A stretch of 64,000 nt of DNA, taken from assembly GCA_027577595.1 (NCBI GenBank), contig JANBRJ010000002.1, positions 372,001 to 436,000 on the forward strand, given 5' to 3'. Under the pieces are notes generated by a model. That model searched no databases. It was not told the origin of the DNA and saw only the letters and a program-made list of their open reading frames with translations. The first letter of the stretch is position 1, and every line of letters starts with the position of its first letter. Positions 42,532 through 51,827 of this stretch are shown one piece after another. The DNA comes from Coemansia sp. RSA 487 (taxonomy: Eukaryota > Kickxellomycota > Kickxellomycetes > Kickxellales > Kickxellaceae). Both the position numbers and the translations under genes were made by a program.

Positions 42532-44128
42532 TTAAACTCTGGCAAGCGAATTTTCCAAGTACACATTCAATTTATCCACTTCATTCTTTGTGTGGCCAGC
42601 GATATTGGCAACTGAAAAATGTTTCAAGTTGAGGCCTAAAAGCTCAACAATTGATTCTTTATCTTCTATTTCTGAAATCAATTCACCATTTACCTTTACT
42701 CTCAGTATGTGGATATGGATATTTTCCAAATTTGGAATCCCAAAAGCCAGAGTATTCATGTCATTGATATGGACTGGACAATGTATTTCTATATCCTGAA
42801 GATATTTCCAGTCTACCTGCTCAAAATCAAATGAAGTGTTATCAAGTCCAACGCTTGTTTTAGTATACTCTGCTAAATTGTGGATTTTCAAAATATCCTT
42901 CATGTATGCATACTTGTTAATAAATCGGTAATCATCTTGGCTATTATTCGCATAACTAGAAAATAACTCTCTGGCTCTATCTGGGTTGAACCCAGTACAG
43001 AAAATGGTTGCTCCATCCATTTCCAACTCAACATTTCTTATAGCTGTTGATCCATGTATCAATGACAGAAACGAGAATGTGAACGGGCGCAGCTGAATAA
43101 TTACAGTTTCAAGCTTTGGTGCAATGATTCTGTTGAATTCGCGTATGAAATGCTGCTGAATAGTGCCTATCCCATCAACTGTATTATGATCAGTTCCGGC
43201 TCTTAGTTGCAGCCATTTCAAATTGCCAAAGTCTAAACACTTTGAACTGCCTCCATTTTTCAGAAAACTCCAGCCAAAGTCACTACTTAAGTTTGTTAAA
43301 TCCAAGGATATCAAGTTTTCTGCACATATCTGAGGCATATAACCTTCATCACTAAACGTAGCTACAGATACCCCAACATGTCTCAGGTTATCTGAAAAGC
43401 TAGATACATCTTCAAGCGTTATTTGTGGATAATTGAATCCTATCAATTGGTGTGCATAGCCTTTGATTAATGATTTAGCAAATCCCATCATTACATAGGC
43501 ACTAGTAAAGTCATTCCATTCAACAAAATTCGCCGATGGAATAAGCTGACAACTCTTCGCCTATCAAGCTTGCTTCTGCAATACTAGCAGGTTTGTCGGT
43601 CCATGTATTGCTTCCGAAACGTAGGTCACTAATTAGTTCTACCCTTCTCACTCTTTTTAATAAATTGGCATGTCTGCGTATCTGTTCTATTATTCCTTGG
43701 AAGCTGTAAACTGGATCACAGAATGTTTTGACAAAGATTTGGATGGTTCTAGGCCAACATTTTTCACATTTCTTGTCAATTATAGCTAGATTAGTCTTGA
43801 CTGTATATGTTTGCACTTCAAGATCATCTGATTGATTAAACCTGCTATGCACGCCAGGGTCCTCCGAGTCAGAGCTTTCATAATCAGAGTAACCTGGAAT
43901 TGGCCTACCATATCTATTACCGAAATTTTCATGGATACACCCAACAAAGGATATCATGTATACATTTGGAAGTGCCAGTTCCCTCCATACCCTGCAAACG
44001 GACAGAAGCGCAAGCTTAGTTCTCCATGTTTTTAGCTTGTAGTGTTTGAGGGATGGATAGCCAAGATCATCGCAAGCCCAATATAAAATCCTTTCAAGAA
44101 TCACATCGGGAAGCTTGTTGATATACAT
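42532..44128 (-). pseudogene. F-box-like protein gene, disrupted by one frame change
   Basis: The 5' part (from ATG 44128) begins MYINKLPDVILERILYWAC, an F-box-like start (LPxxxLxxIL), followed by LLSVCRVWRELALPNVY. This is the usual layout of substrate adaptors for SCF ubiquitin ligases. Its frame ends at 43520. The 3' part, in another frame, can be read back past its first Met to LIPSANFVEWNDFTSAYVMM and continues to 42532 with leucine-patterned segments (LISLDLTNLSSDF, LKWLQLRAG, LKHFSVANIAGH) that look like LRR-type repeats. The frames join naturally at about 43548 (GEELS then LIPS) if one base is extra there. The product would be about 530 aa. GC content is clearly lower than in the housekeeping neighbours, typical of a fast-evolving expanded family. 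It is either a pseudogene or an assembly indel. Confidence 0.6.
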
Positions 44129-44816
44129 GGTTAAAACACTAAAAGAGGATGAAATAAAATAATCCAAAAAATAGAGAAAAGAGAAAGAAAAGCGTATAAG
44201 CATAGGATTCTATTCCTTTAAAACATGGTGCAAAGCATTGTTTCGGCCATATTACAAAGAACGCTTGTATAAAACGAGTTTTACTAATGCTAAGCAGATG
44301 GTCTTGATGTGTTTCTTCGTTGTTTTTGACTTGCAGTCTCGCTGGTGCAGATGCTGCTTAGCGCAGGTAAACCCACGGATGCCACAATTTTACATTTTTT
44401 CAAAAAAAAAAAATTGTTTATTACAACTAGGAATCATCCGGATTAAAACTTGAGTCCCGACTATCTCCTGACTGAAGTCAGAGGTTAAATCAATAGTTTA
44501 AGAAAATCGAGCGCAATAATGGCAGCGCTCATCCACCTTCAAAGTAGATACCGAAAGAAACACAACGTTAGCGATTAAATGTCAAATTGCGGTGGAAGTA
44601 AACTTTGACTTTGGCGCCACTTGATTAGGCTCAATGTACCCATATATGAGAACTTTGGAGATGATTATTTCATGAGTCGCGCGTATCGCCTAGCCATTTT
44701 TGTCCTGGCTATTTTATATTGATTAAATAAACCAAGCATTCCTTTCTCTTTTTTATCGGCTACATCTATATTCTAGTGCTTTGGTCCGTTCCACAAGAGC
44801 AACCGAAAGTAGCGCA
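44129..44816. other. Divergent spacer between F-box-like gene and FANCL
   Basis: About 690 bp, AT-rich, with a 12-A run near 44402-44413 and a small imperfect hairpin (cctgact/agtcagagg, near 44466-44484). It presumably contains both promoters; nothing else is recognised. Confidence 0.4.
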
Positions 44817-46470
44817 ATGGATCGTGTTGAATTTTTCAAAAACTTTCCACTTCTTCCTCCGCAGTCGCTTGATCCGCTCTTGGCCAAAGGCTATATTGAA
44901 CTGGAAGAGGGCCAAGAGTGCATCCAGGTAACCATTGACACTACTGTTACAGATGGTATATACTGCGTCGATGCTATCAAGAGCACCCCGGAAGTGAATC
45001 AACTCTTAGCAAGCAAAAAGAACGAACTGGATATATGCTTTAAGCAGTGTACATCAGCGGTATCATTTGTAAAGGAGCTGCAGTATTCCTTGGTAAGCTT
45101 TACATCATATTAACCGATGCTGACCATTTAATTGTATTCAACTTGTACTTGAATCTACATTTAAAACTTGCTAAAATCTACATGATAGGCAAGGATATTT
45201 GAGCGTTCTGTAAAACACACGTCGAGATTCTACTCTCGTATCATTGATGAGTGCGAACAGCATGTAGGGTGGGACAATGTTGCTTCTTTTGACAAGGAAT
45301 CTCAGCTTTTGACATTCTGGTTTTGGTAAGTGTCTATATGGCTTTTTTGGATTGTGCTAGTGGATATTGCGATCACGTATATTCATATATATCCTAGTTT
45401 ACTAATCAAAAACTCAGCTCCACAACTATGTTGATAATAGCGACGATTCTAAAAGAAAGCACAATGTGTATGCAAACTTTAGCAGCGAAACGTTTAGTAC
45501 TGACATCGATGAGGAGTCTGTTTCTATGGAAACCGGACTTGGGAGGTATTTAGAAACTCTAAAAAAGGTGAGTGAAATTATTATACATATCGTAGCTATC
45601 ATTCCTTTGGTGCTTTTCTTAACAATGGGCATATCCATAAATATACCAACTTTTCACATCTAAAGATATGTAGAAATGCCAGGAGCTTGATGGATGCTGG
45701 AAGATGCTGGACGACATTGACTCATCACTCTGTGTTCTGCAGCCACAGGGTCCTAAGAGTAGCGATCTGTGGCGCAGAGTGGCAGTTGGCGAATTGGCTA
45801 GTGCGTTGCTTGAGGTGTCCTCGGATTGCATCTATCCGCGAATCACTATCTATGGCCCAAACAGTATAGCAGGTCCACTTAATGCAAATGTAAAGGCTGC
45901 GCAGGCCCTGTGGACGACCACACAATCAGCCAGGGAAAACCTAGAAATGATATGTGGTTCCCGGCTGCCAGAACCTGAATCATTTGATCAAAAGGATATA
46001 AAGCTGGAATGTGGGATCTGTTTTACCTACAGAATCGAAAAAGAGGACGCCGACCAGGTATGCTCCAGCGACTCTTGTGCACAACCGTTCCACCGCAGCT
46101 GTTTGATTCAGGTATGATATAGCATCCAATGTTGTAAGAATATAGGTACTATCTGCTCCATACAGTACAATTAGTTTGGTATGTATGGTCGAGAACTAAT
46201 AGCCAATACATACTGGAGACTTATTTTCTCCATATGAAGAATATGTCGATTTCATTCAATGTAGTGGCTGACAACCAAGGAGGACACACGTCAGAGTTAT
46301 AGTACATATTTCGGAAAATGTCCCTATTGCAACGAGGTAAGATATTGCATGTACCAGAACAAGTGGTTATAATCATAAAGCATATGTGTTAGACAAAGGT
46401 TGCTAAATACAAATGCCTTGGACTGCTTTTTAAGCCTTTTCTGTAGAATATCGTCGTGACAAGCAAGTAA
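44817..46470 (+). CDS. Fanconi anemia E3 ubiquitin ligase FANCL
   Basis: FANCL is the catalytic RING subunit of the Fanconi core complex and monoubiquitinates FANCD2/FANCI during interstrand crosslink repair. I model six exons: 44817-45092, 45189-45325, 45441-45567, 45674-46111, 46265-46336 and 46447-46470. All introns are GT-AG, all phases agree, and the total is 357 aa (human 375). Family landmarks are an N-terminal ELF-like domain opening FFKNFPLLPPQS; FYSRIIDECEQHVGWDNV, matching the human FYSSLIEEIGTLGWDKL; CWKMLDDIDSSLCVL, matching the human FWDVMDEIDEKTWVL; and LWRRVAVGELASALLEV in the second RWD-like domain. The C-terminal RING begins at C293: LECGICFTYRIE, VCSSDSCAQPFHRSCL, W at the exon 5 start, then GKCPYCNE. 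The eight-residue last exon (NIVVTSK) parallels the human tail. The second acceptor was chosen by phase and alignment and is the least certain site. Confidence 0.9.
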
Positions 46471-46568
46471 CTACACTTTTTTTTTAAAAAAAGCGAGAAG
46501 TATTATACCATTTGGATTCTAAGTTCGCTGCTTTGTATTTAATTCCTTTTGCAGCACTCACAAAATAA

Positions 46569-46796
46569 TCATACAAATATAAAAGCTTTAAACTTCACCA
46601 ATCCATAAAACGTATAAAGCAACACGCGTACACCTAGATAACTTACTAGGATGAGCATGGTGTAGCTGAGCTGTCCCGGAATATCGAACCATTCGAAGCC
46701 ACCTGGTTCAATAGTAGCCCATGTGCTAGTACTAGTGTCATTCATAAGTTTGCCAAGTACCGCGGAACACGAGTTATTTTCGATCGTAAACATCAT
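46569..46796 (-). CDS. Unknown small protein, truncated-looking member of a tandem pair
   Basis: 75 aa (or 74 from the second Met at 46793, which aligns with the paralog's start). Residue by residue it parallels the first 70 residues of the gene at 47015-47392: FTIENNS...VLGKLM...WATIEPGGFEWFDI...YTMLILVSYLGVRVL against FHVDNRS...VLVKLV...WVTINPGKFEYFDI...YNMLVLASRRGVRAV. It then ends early, about 50 residues short of the paralog. The pattern (alternating hydrophobics, N-x-S turn, central PGxFExFDI) suggests a small beta-sandwich, but I recognise no family. Its 3' end lies 98 bp from the convergent FANCL stop. It may be a shortened functional copy or a decaying duplicate. Confidence 0.55.
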   Translation of the reverse strand: MMFTIENNSCSAVLGKLMNDTSTSTWATIEPGGFEWFDIPGQLSYTMLILVSYLGVRVLLYTFYGLVKFKAFIFV

Positions 46797-46880
46797 GAGA
46801 AAAAGAAGAAAGTATTGTATATCGTAACAGCTTGTTTGATGGTCCAGATGGCCCCGATGGTCTGCAATCCCAAGTGTCGT

Positions 46881-46896
46881 TTTATATACATTGACT
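46881..46896 (-). promoter_or_regulatory. Shared TATA-containing element, copy A
   Basis: The minus strand reads AGTCAATGTATATAAA, about 85 bp upstream of the 75-aa gene. The same word (AGTCAATGTATAAAA) lies at the matching place before the paralog, so it was duplicated with the gene and kept. Confidence 0.45.
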
Positions 46897-47014
46897 GTGT
46901 TGATTACTGAACTAGTTTTCTTGTTCCTAAATGGCTAATAATAGAATCTTTATTGCTGTTCTGATTCATGATAGGTTTCGTTCTAGATTGAAAGAAAATT
47001 TGGGAAACTCGAGA

Positions 47015-47392
47015 TTATTCTACGAACTCTAGAGTGCAGCCAGCTCTTTGGGCTGCACTATACAGGTCATAATCGCGTAAACCTAATACACACAGATTAT
47101 CACGAGATATCGTTCGGCTAAAGCTAATGACTTGTATGGATTCCTCTGACGGGAGGTTGGAAATCAAAGCTGCATCCTTGTCAGTAACTACAATAGCCCA
47201 ATCTAGTACGCTGAGAAACACCGCACGTACGCCCCGACGGCTTGCCAAGACAAGCATATTATACTCGCACCCGCTCAGAATATCAAAGTACTCGAATTTT
47301 CCTGGATTAATTGTAACCCATACGCTAGCATAATCACCTGCCACAAGTTTGACGAGTACTTCATAATCCGATCTATTGTCGACATGGAACAT
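47015..47392 (-). CDS. Unknown small protein, full-length member of a tandem pair
   Basis: 125 aa, starting MFHVDNRSDYEVLVKLV. No signal peptide or transmembrane helix is seen. The N-terminal 70 residues match the neighbour at 46569-46796 (see there). The C-terminal 55 (ending with GLRDYDLYSAAQRAGCTLEFVE) are unique in the window. The leading region, with a conserved NxS, a W-x-TI-x-PG-x-FE motif and a YxMLVLxSxxGVR strand, looks like a compact beta fold of the kind seen in small fungal lectin-like or aegerolysin-like proteins. That is only an impression and I do not assign it. Both copies read in the same direction and share upstream sequence, which points to a recent tandem duplication in an AT-rich accessory segment. 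Confidence 0.65.
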   Translation of the reverse strand: MFHVDNRSDYEVLVKLVAGDYASVWVTINPGKFEYFDILSGCEYNMLVLASRRGVRAVFLSVLDWAIVVTDKDAALISNLPSEESIQVISFSRTISRDNLCVLGLRDYDLYSAAQRAGCTLEFVE

Positions 47393-47475
47393 GATGAGAA
47401 AAGGGGAAATGGCCTTAATGCAAACAGCTTACGTGATGGTTTGGTTGCTTTCGATTTAAACCAACAAATGCTACA

Positions 47476-47490
47476 TTTTATACATTGACT
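47476..47490 (-). promoter_or_regulatory. Shared TATA-containing element, copy B
   Basis: The minus strand reads AGTCAATGTATAAAA, 84 bp upstream of the 125-aa gene, at the same distance as in copy A. Confidence 0.45.
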
Positions 47491-47712
47491 ATATTCTTTA
47501 TCGAAAGGAGGCATTTGTTCTGGAACGGTGATAAATAGAATAAGAGGTTATAGAATGGTTAAATTTAGATAATCTAAAAATCTAACTCGTCTAATCCGGA
47601 GTTTACTGACATTTCTTTACCAGCATGTGATCGTAAACTGGGAGGTTTCTTTTGCTTTCATAAACATCCACGTATAGTTTATATTTTTATAGTAAAATAA
47701 TATTTTTTTGGC

Positions 47713-48561
47713 ATGGCACCACCTACGCTTACATTTTGGTTCGAGTTCGCATCACCATACTCGATGGTGTCAGCGCTCCGTCTGTTCCGCGCGCTGACCA
47801 TATCGCCTGGTTCGGCCGAGGCAGGTGCAGTTCATGGGCGACCGAGCTGCCAGCTGCCAGATCTCAGCAAAGTAGACGTGGTGTACAAACCTATTATTCT
47901 GGGACCTGTTTTTAAGGCTGCTGGACAGAAGATGTTGCCAAATGTGCAGGTTCCTATCAAAGGCAGGTATATGTTCCACGACATCGAACGGATGCTCAAC
48001 ATCCTTGACTGCCCCGGGTTCCCTGACACGCAGCCGCCGAGTTGGCCACCAAACACTGTGCTTGCTGCACGGATGACATGGCTGTTGTCTCAAGGTCCCG
48101 AGTACATCCACGCGGCGGCAAATGGAACCAAACCCATTACCACTGGTAAACAGCAGGACAGCGAACTGATAAAAGTGCTTGCAGAATTTGTGTGGCGCGT
48201 GTATGAGGCCGAGTTTATTGCTAACGAAAACATTGGAGACCCCAAAGTCATTGCCAAGCTGTGGGACAGGTTTGTTGTGCCTAGAATCGGCAGCCAGGAT
48301 GCAGTAGCTAGTGCGCAGATGCCGGACGGTAAGCGCGCAGTGGACTTGGCAAACTCACAGATCGTCAAGGATGGACTGAGGAGCGCTACGCAGGAGGCCA
48401 TCAACCACAACCTGTTTGGCGCACCGTCGTTCACCACAGATGACGGCGACATGTACTGGGGCAACGACAGGCTTCTCGATGCCACTGCACATTACAGAAT
48501 ACAGGGAAAAGTTGGCCGGTCATCGGGATTCTGCATCAAAAACAAACAGCCAAACCTCTGA
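47713..48561 (+). CDS. DsbA-like thioredoxin-fold protein, HCCA isomerase / kappa-class GST family
   Basis: 282 aa, intronless, starting at the ATG at 47713. The N-terminal strand-loop TFWFEFASPYSMVSAL carries the family's F-x-SPYS motif. The serine in the thioredoxin-fold active-site loop activates glutathione in 2-hydroxychromene-2-carboxylate isomerases and kappa GSTs. PIILGPVFKAAGQ and the helical insertion (about 95-215, with KGRYMFHDIERMLNIL) follow the family plan. The C-terminal lobe ends with the cis-Pro loop and the WG motif (LFGAPSFTTDDGDMYWGNDRL). No peroxisomal or mitochondrial signal is obvious. The natural substrate cannot be told from sequence. Neighbours on both sides are AT-rich accessory sequence, but the codon use of this gene matches the housekeeping set. 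Confidence 0.88.
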   Translation: MAPPTLTFWFEFASPYSMVSALRLFRALTISPGSAEAGAVHGRPSCQLPDLSKVDVVYKPIILGPVFKAAGQKMLPNVQVPIKGRYMFHDIERMLNILDCPGFPDTQPPSWPPNTVLAARMTWLLSQGPEYIHAAANGTKPITTGKQQDSELIKVLAEFVWRVYEAEFIANENIGDPKVIAKLWDRFVVPRIGSQDAVASAQMPDGKRAVDLANSQIVKDGLRSATQEAINHNLFGAPSFTTDDGDMYWGNDRLLDATAHYRIQGKVGRSSGFCIKNKQPNL

Positions 48562-48728
48562 CCACCGATGCTTTGTAGAGAAAACTGTTCGCTACACACC
48601 TATTATTTCGCACTAAAATGGATTGGCTTCTCAGTCTCTGTGCTTTCAATGTGATTAGCCAACCCTGATCCTAATAAAACCTAACAATCTGAAGGAATAC
48701 CACTACTTTGAACAAGAATCCAACTACA

Positions 48729-49339
48729 GTGCTAGTACTCAAGAAGTTCCTGAAAGTGCCCAATCCCCGCTCCTACCAACGTAAGAAGATGAAAGCAGTG
48801 CTCTGCCACTGATACAAATACGATGGATCATTTAATATATAATGATTCATCATGAGATAGGAGGTTTTACGGGTATATAAACCCACATCCTTATAAGAAA
48901 TAAAAAGATTAACAACCGGGTTTGAAACTCATGTTATTGTAACAGCCACGGTCTCCTTAAGTGCACCAACGAACTATGTATGGGTCTCGTGGAAGTAGAT
49001 CGTGGTGATCTGGAGTGATACTTCCGTGATTCCTGATCTAAATGAACCCGACACACGAAGACATAAAAACCGTGCCTGCCAAGCAATCAAATCGTTTTCC
49101 CTCAGTCTTATTCTTTTTATCAAATCAATACATCACAGGATGGTGTTTTGCCTCCTCGTTCATGCATGTATAACCGAGATCTCGCAGCCTTTCTCAACTT
49201 CAGGCATATTTTCTATGGCCTTCGCGACCACGGTGAGACTCCAGAGCGCTTCTGCCACAGCCAGCCTACTGCCGTTGGTACCACCGATGAACAGCAGCAG
49301 CCCAAGAAGAAAAGGAAGACGGCGAAGACAGACGAATAA
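48729..49339 (+). mobile_element. Decayed TnpB/Fanzor-like (OrfB zinc-ribbon) transposon fragment
   Basis: Several coding-like patches, in different frames, follow the order of a TnpB/Fanzor C-terminus. A basic patch near 48732-48800 reads VLKKFLKVPNPRSYQRKKMK. Near 48926-48979 one reads SCYCNSHGLLKCTNELC, a C-x-C...C-x4-C arrangement like the OrfB zinc ribbon. At 49160-49255, YNRDLAAFLNFRHIFYGLRDHGETPERF resembles the RuvC-III region (RD-x-x-A-x-x-N) of the same proteins. The last frame ends with PKKKRKTAKTDE, a classical nuclear localisation signal, and a stop at 49339. Frames change and stops intervene between patches, so this is a remnant. No terminal repeats were found with confidence; an imperfect hairpin (atggatcatt/aatgattcat) lies near 48832-48859. 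The assignment rests on motif order only. Confidence 0.45.
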
Positions 49340-49379
49340 CAACCACCACGACATTCAGCCAAGGCTATAGTTGCGGCAG

Positions 49380-49410
49380 ATCCTAGAACTAGGATTCCTA
49401 GTTCTAGGAT
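49380..49410. repeat. Near-perfect 31-bp palindrome
   Basis: atcctagaactagga at 49380-49394 is followed, after a single T, by its exact reverse complement at 49396-49410. The site could form a cruciform, an RNA hairpin, or a dimeric protein-binding site. It lies 40 bp beyond the TnpB-like fragment. The remaining sequence up to 49847 shows nothing else. Confidence 0.85.
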
Positions 49411-49847
49411 AGGATGCTGTCCCTTTTGCAAGTAAATGCTCGAATGTGAGCCGAGGAGGTAAACATCTGTGACTGCTTTTTGGCAATGGCACTAAATCAT
49501 TTGTTTTCTCGTGTGCTTTCCTGTTTTGCACTGACGCATATGCCACGCCAACCGACGCAAACGACTTTTTCTTGGAATGCAAAATGCATTATTGCCACCG
49601 CAAACCCTTCACCATTCGACACAACTAGTTTTGCAAAATACAGTATATGAATCAATTGAATGATAGATTTTAGAAATGTGGAACAAGTATCGACATAGGA
49701 TATAATTGTGAGATGCCTTTTGCATCGTCTTCAACTGCTCACACGATAAAGAGAAAGCCAGAGTTGATATAATTGCGTTAGTGAGATTTAGCTTCAGTTG
49801 TCAGACTCATCGTCCGCAACCACCAAACACAAAAGCTGTTTGACGAT

Positions 49848-50540
49848 TTAGCTACGGCACTTGCTCCATGTTGGGAACCCGCATGCAGACGAAATGAGCA
49901 GATATATGAAAATGACAATGGCAAGCACCACAGCAGCCATCAGCTTCTGGTTGCGCCACCAGTACTGACGCTTGACAGCAGTGCTCCTCTTTCGGAAGGC
50001 AAAGGCGGCATTATTCAGGTTGTTGGTCTTGTCAATGAGAACATCTATCCTGCCACCACGCTCCAGCACCCGTTCAATGTTCTGCACCATCACGTCCTTG
50101 ACCTGCGAGATCTCGCCCTGCACCTGCCTGATAGAGTCGACCTGCGGGTTGCGCGAGTAGTAGTCCATTTGACGGGCTATGGTGCGCGAGAACGAGCTGA
50201 GGCCGTATGCCGATGCGCTGATGATCTCGCTGTCTGTATATGCTGACACAAAGCGCTCCATCATGTCCTGCAGAAAGGCAAACGGAATGCGGCGCCCAAA
50301 CTTGTCGTCGGCCACACACAAGTAGACTATGCCACCCTCACTGATGTAGTGGAACAGGAAGCGGTCGTACACATAGGACAGCTTTGAGTCGTTTGGCGGG
50401 ATTTTGTCAAGGATGGCTAACGTCACTTGCTGAAAGTTGCCTGCTGTCGTCGTGGTTGCATGTTCTGCTAGGATAACCGGCCCGCGGGATACAAGGGCGT
50501 AAATGATGCCTGAGGAGGAAGTCTGTGAAAATGATGACAT
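49848..50540 (-). CDS. VAMP7-type longin R-SNARE
   Basis: 230 aa. Order of parts: a longin domain (GIIYALVSRGPVILAEH, YVYDRFLFHYISEGGIVYLCVADDKFGRRIPFAFL); an R-SNARE motif from about VDSIRQVQGEISQVKDVMVQ to NNAAFAFRKRSTAVKR, with the zero-layer Arg in IERVLERGGRIDVL; then a C-terminal membrane anchor (AAVVLAIVIFIYLLIS) and a short luminal tail with two cysteines. VAMP7 proteins act in fusion at late endosomes, vacuoles or the plasma membrane. I start at MSSFSQTSSSG (50540); a Met two codons further up also exists. The sequence ttttcacag inside this start region could instead be a splice acceptor, in which case the true N-terminus lies further upstream. Confidence 0.93.
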   Translation of the reverse strand: MSSFSQTSSSGIIYALVSRGPVILAEHATTTTAGNFQQVTLAILDKIPPNDSKLSYVYDRFLFHYISEGGIVYLCVADDKFGRRIPFAFLQDMMERFVSAYTDSEIISASAYGLSSFSRTIARQMDYYSRNPQVDSIRQVQGEISQVKDVMVQNIERVLERGGRIDVLIDKTNNLNNAAFAFRKRSTAVKRQYWWRNQKLMAAVVLAIVIFIYLLISSACGFPTWSKCRS

Positions 50541-50551
50541 CAGCAAGTAAA

Positions 50552-50574
50552 AGAGAGAGAGTGTGTGTGTGTGT
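50552..50574. repeat. (GA)n-(GT)n microsatellite
   Basis: Four to five GA units run directly into seven GT units, 12 bp upstream of the VAMP7 start in the divergent VAMP7/PAC1 promoter. Confidence 0.9.
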
Positions 50575-51011
50575 AGGAGAATACCGGTGGTCTGTAGTTT
50601 TTGTCGGAGCTACAAAAGTCAATGCCAAATCGTCCAATTTATTGAATGCATTAACGTGAAAAAAAGTAACCTTGAAAATAAAATGTGGAGAAGAAAAAGT
50701 GTGGAGAAAACGGAAAGAGAAAGTCAGGTCTTTTGACCAAAGCATCAAGTGAGTGTGAGCCAAGGAGAGCACCGCTTTCCAGTTGGGTTAGGTTAATGCA
50801 AGTGGAGGGGGAAAAAAAGAGGGGCTGCCCTGCGCCTTCAGCCCTTGAATGGGGGTGCTTTACAGTGCCAAAAAAAAAAGAGACACGTAAGCGCTGTTCT
50901 CTTTACTTTCCTGCCAGTTTTCACGTTTTTGCTTTTTCAAAGTGCATTTCCCTAGTTTTGCTATTGAAATTTGCCCAAATCTTTTTCCTACACACTCTCC
51001 AAAAAAGCACG

Positions 51012-51827
51012 ATGGACCTTGGCTACAACGACGACCCGATCACGCGCTACGACAGCAGCGACAGCGAAGACGAAGCGGCATACGCTCCACCAACGCCAGA
51101 AACACACAAAATGGTTGTCCGGCTCAGCCCCACGTTCGAACGATGCAGCAGCACAGTTGTGATTAGCCTGCTACCGCTTCCACAGGGAAGCAACACCAGC
51201 AGCGCTCATGCAGCAGACACACAGGGTGGCACCAACAAAACCAGCAAGAGCAGAGGCTTAGCATCGTCCGAAACAGCAACGAATCCTCGCTATACGCAAA
51301 TGGGAGTCATCTATGCGCCTGTAGCCCAGCCAAAAAACAAACTGCCTTTAGGCGACGCCTCATGCGTGCAGACAAACAATGCGCTGGCGCGTATTCTCCA
51401 GGAACACGATAGCGGAACCATGTATGTTGTGGCCAGCGGAGCCACGCCACCGGAGGTGCAGCATGCATGGATTCGTGCGGTCGCTGGCAATCTGAGTCTC
51501 GAGCGGATCGTGCTGGTTGATGCGCTGGAGGTTGATGGTATGGGCGCATCGCTTGCTAACAACAGGTACCGCTCGCCGGCGGTGCTGGCTTCGGCGATTG
51601 TCGTCGGGCTGGCGGCTGCTATCCTGAACTACGCGGATACATACAGCGTGCCGTGCCGCCACGTACGAATCGACGGGGGCGTTGCGCCGGTGCTGAGCGC
51701 AGAGGATATTGATGCGCTGTTTGCAAGCGACAATGTCTGCCATAGCCTGCAGCAGAACGAGGAGTCGTTATCTGTACTTGCAGAAGCTGCTGGCCAGCGC
51801 GAAACATCTGCTTCCTTGTATGTTTGA
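51012..51827 (+). CDS. Proteasome assembly chaperone 1 (PSMG1 / PAC1)-like
   Basis: 271 aa, intronless, from the ATG at 51012 (an in-frame upstream extension is low-complexity). The first 110 residues are Ser/Thr/Asp-rich and poorly conserved, including an acidic SSDSEDE patch. From about residue 125 the chain follows PAC1: CVQTNNALARIL, TMYVVASGATPPEVQHAWIRAV, LERIVLVDALEVDG, then the best match, GLAAAILNYADTYSVPCRHV, aligned with human GLPAAVLSYCQVWKIPAILYL. It closes with EDIDALFAS and ends ETSASLYV, where human PAC1 ends EIQSNIYT. The C-terminal HbYX-like tyrosine penult (LYV) fits docking into alpha-subunit pockets. Overall divergence is high, so the assignment rests on these blocks. Its expected partner PAC2 is at 4905-5666. 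Confidence 0.7.
   Translation: MDLGYNDDPITRYDSSDSEDEAAYAPPTPETHKMVVRLSPTFERCSSTVVISLLPLPQGSNTSSAHAADTQGGTNKTSKSRGLASSETATNPRYTQMGVIYAPVAQPKNKLPLGDASCVQTNNALARILQEHDSGTMYVVASGATPPEVQHAWIRAVAGNLSLERIVLVDALEVDGMGASLANNRYRSPAVLASAIVVGLAAAILNYADTYSVPCRHVRIDGGVAPVLSAEDIDALFASDNVCHSLQQNEESLSVLAEAAGQRETSASLYV

Noticed and set aside
43500-43580. An intron joining the two parts of the F-box-like gene
   Set aside because: An acceptor-like TTGATAG exists, but no donor gives a natural junction. The homologous-looking join (GEELS-LIPS) needs only a one-base change.
45366-45440. Acceptors at atcctag or actcag for FANCL exon 3
   Set aside because: The first runs into a stop after twelve codons. The second is out of phase with exon 2. 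The one at 45440/45441 keeps phase and matches the FANCL alignment.
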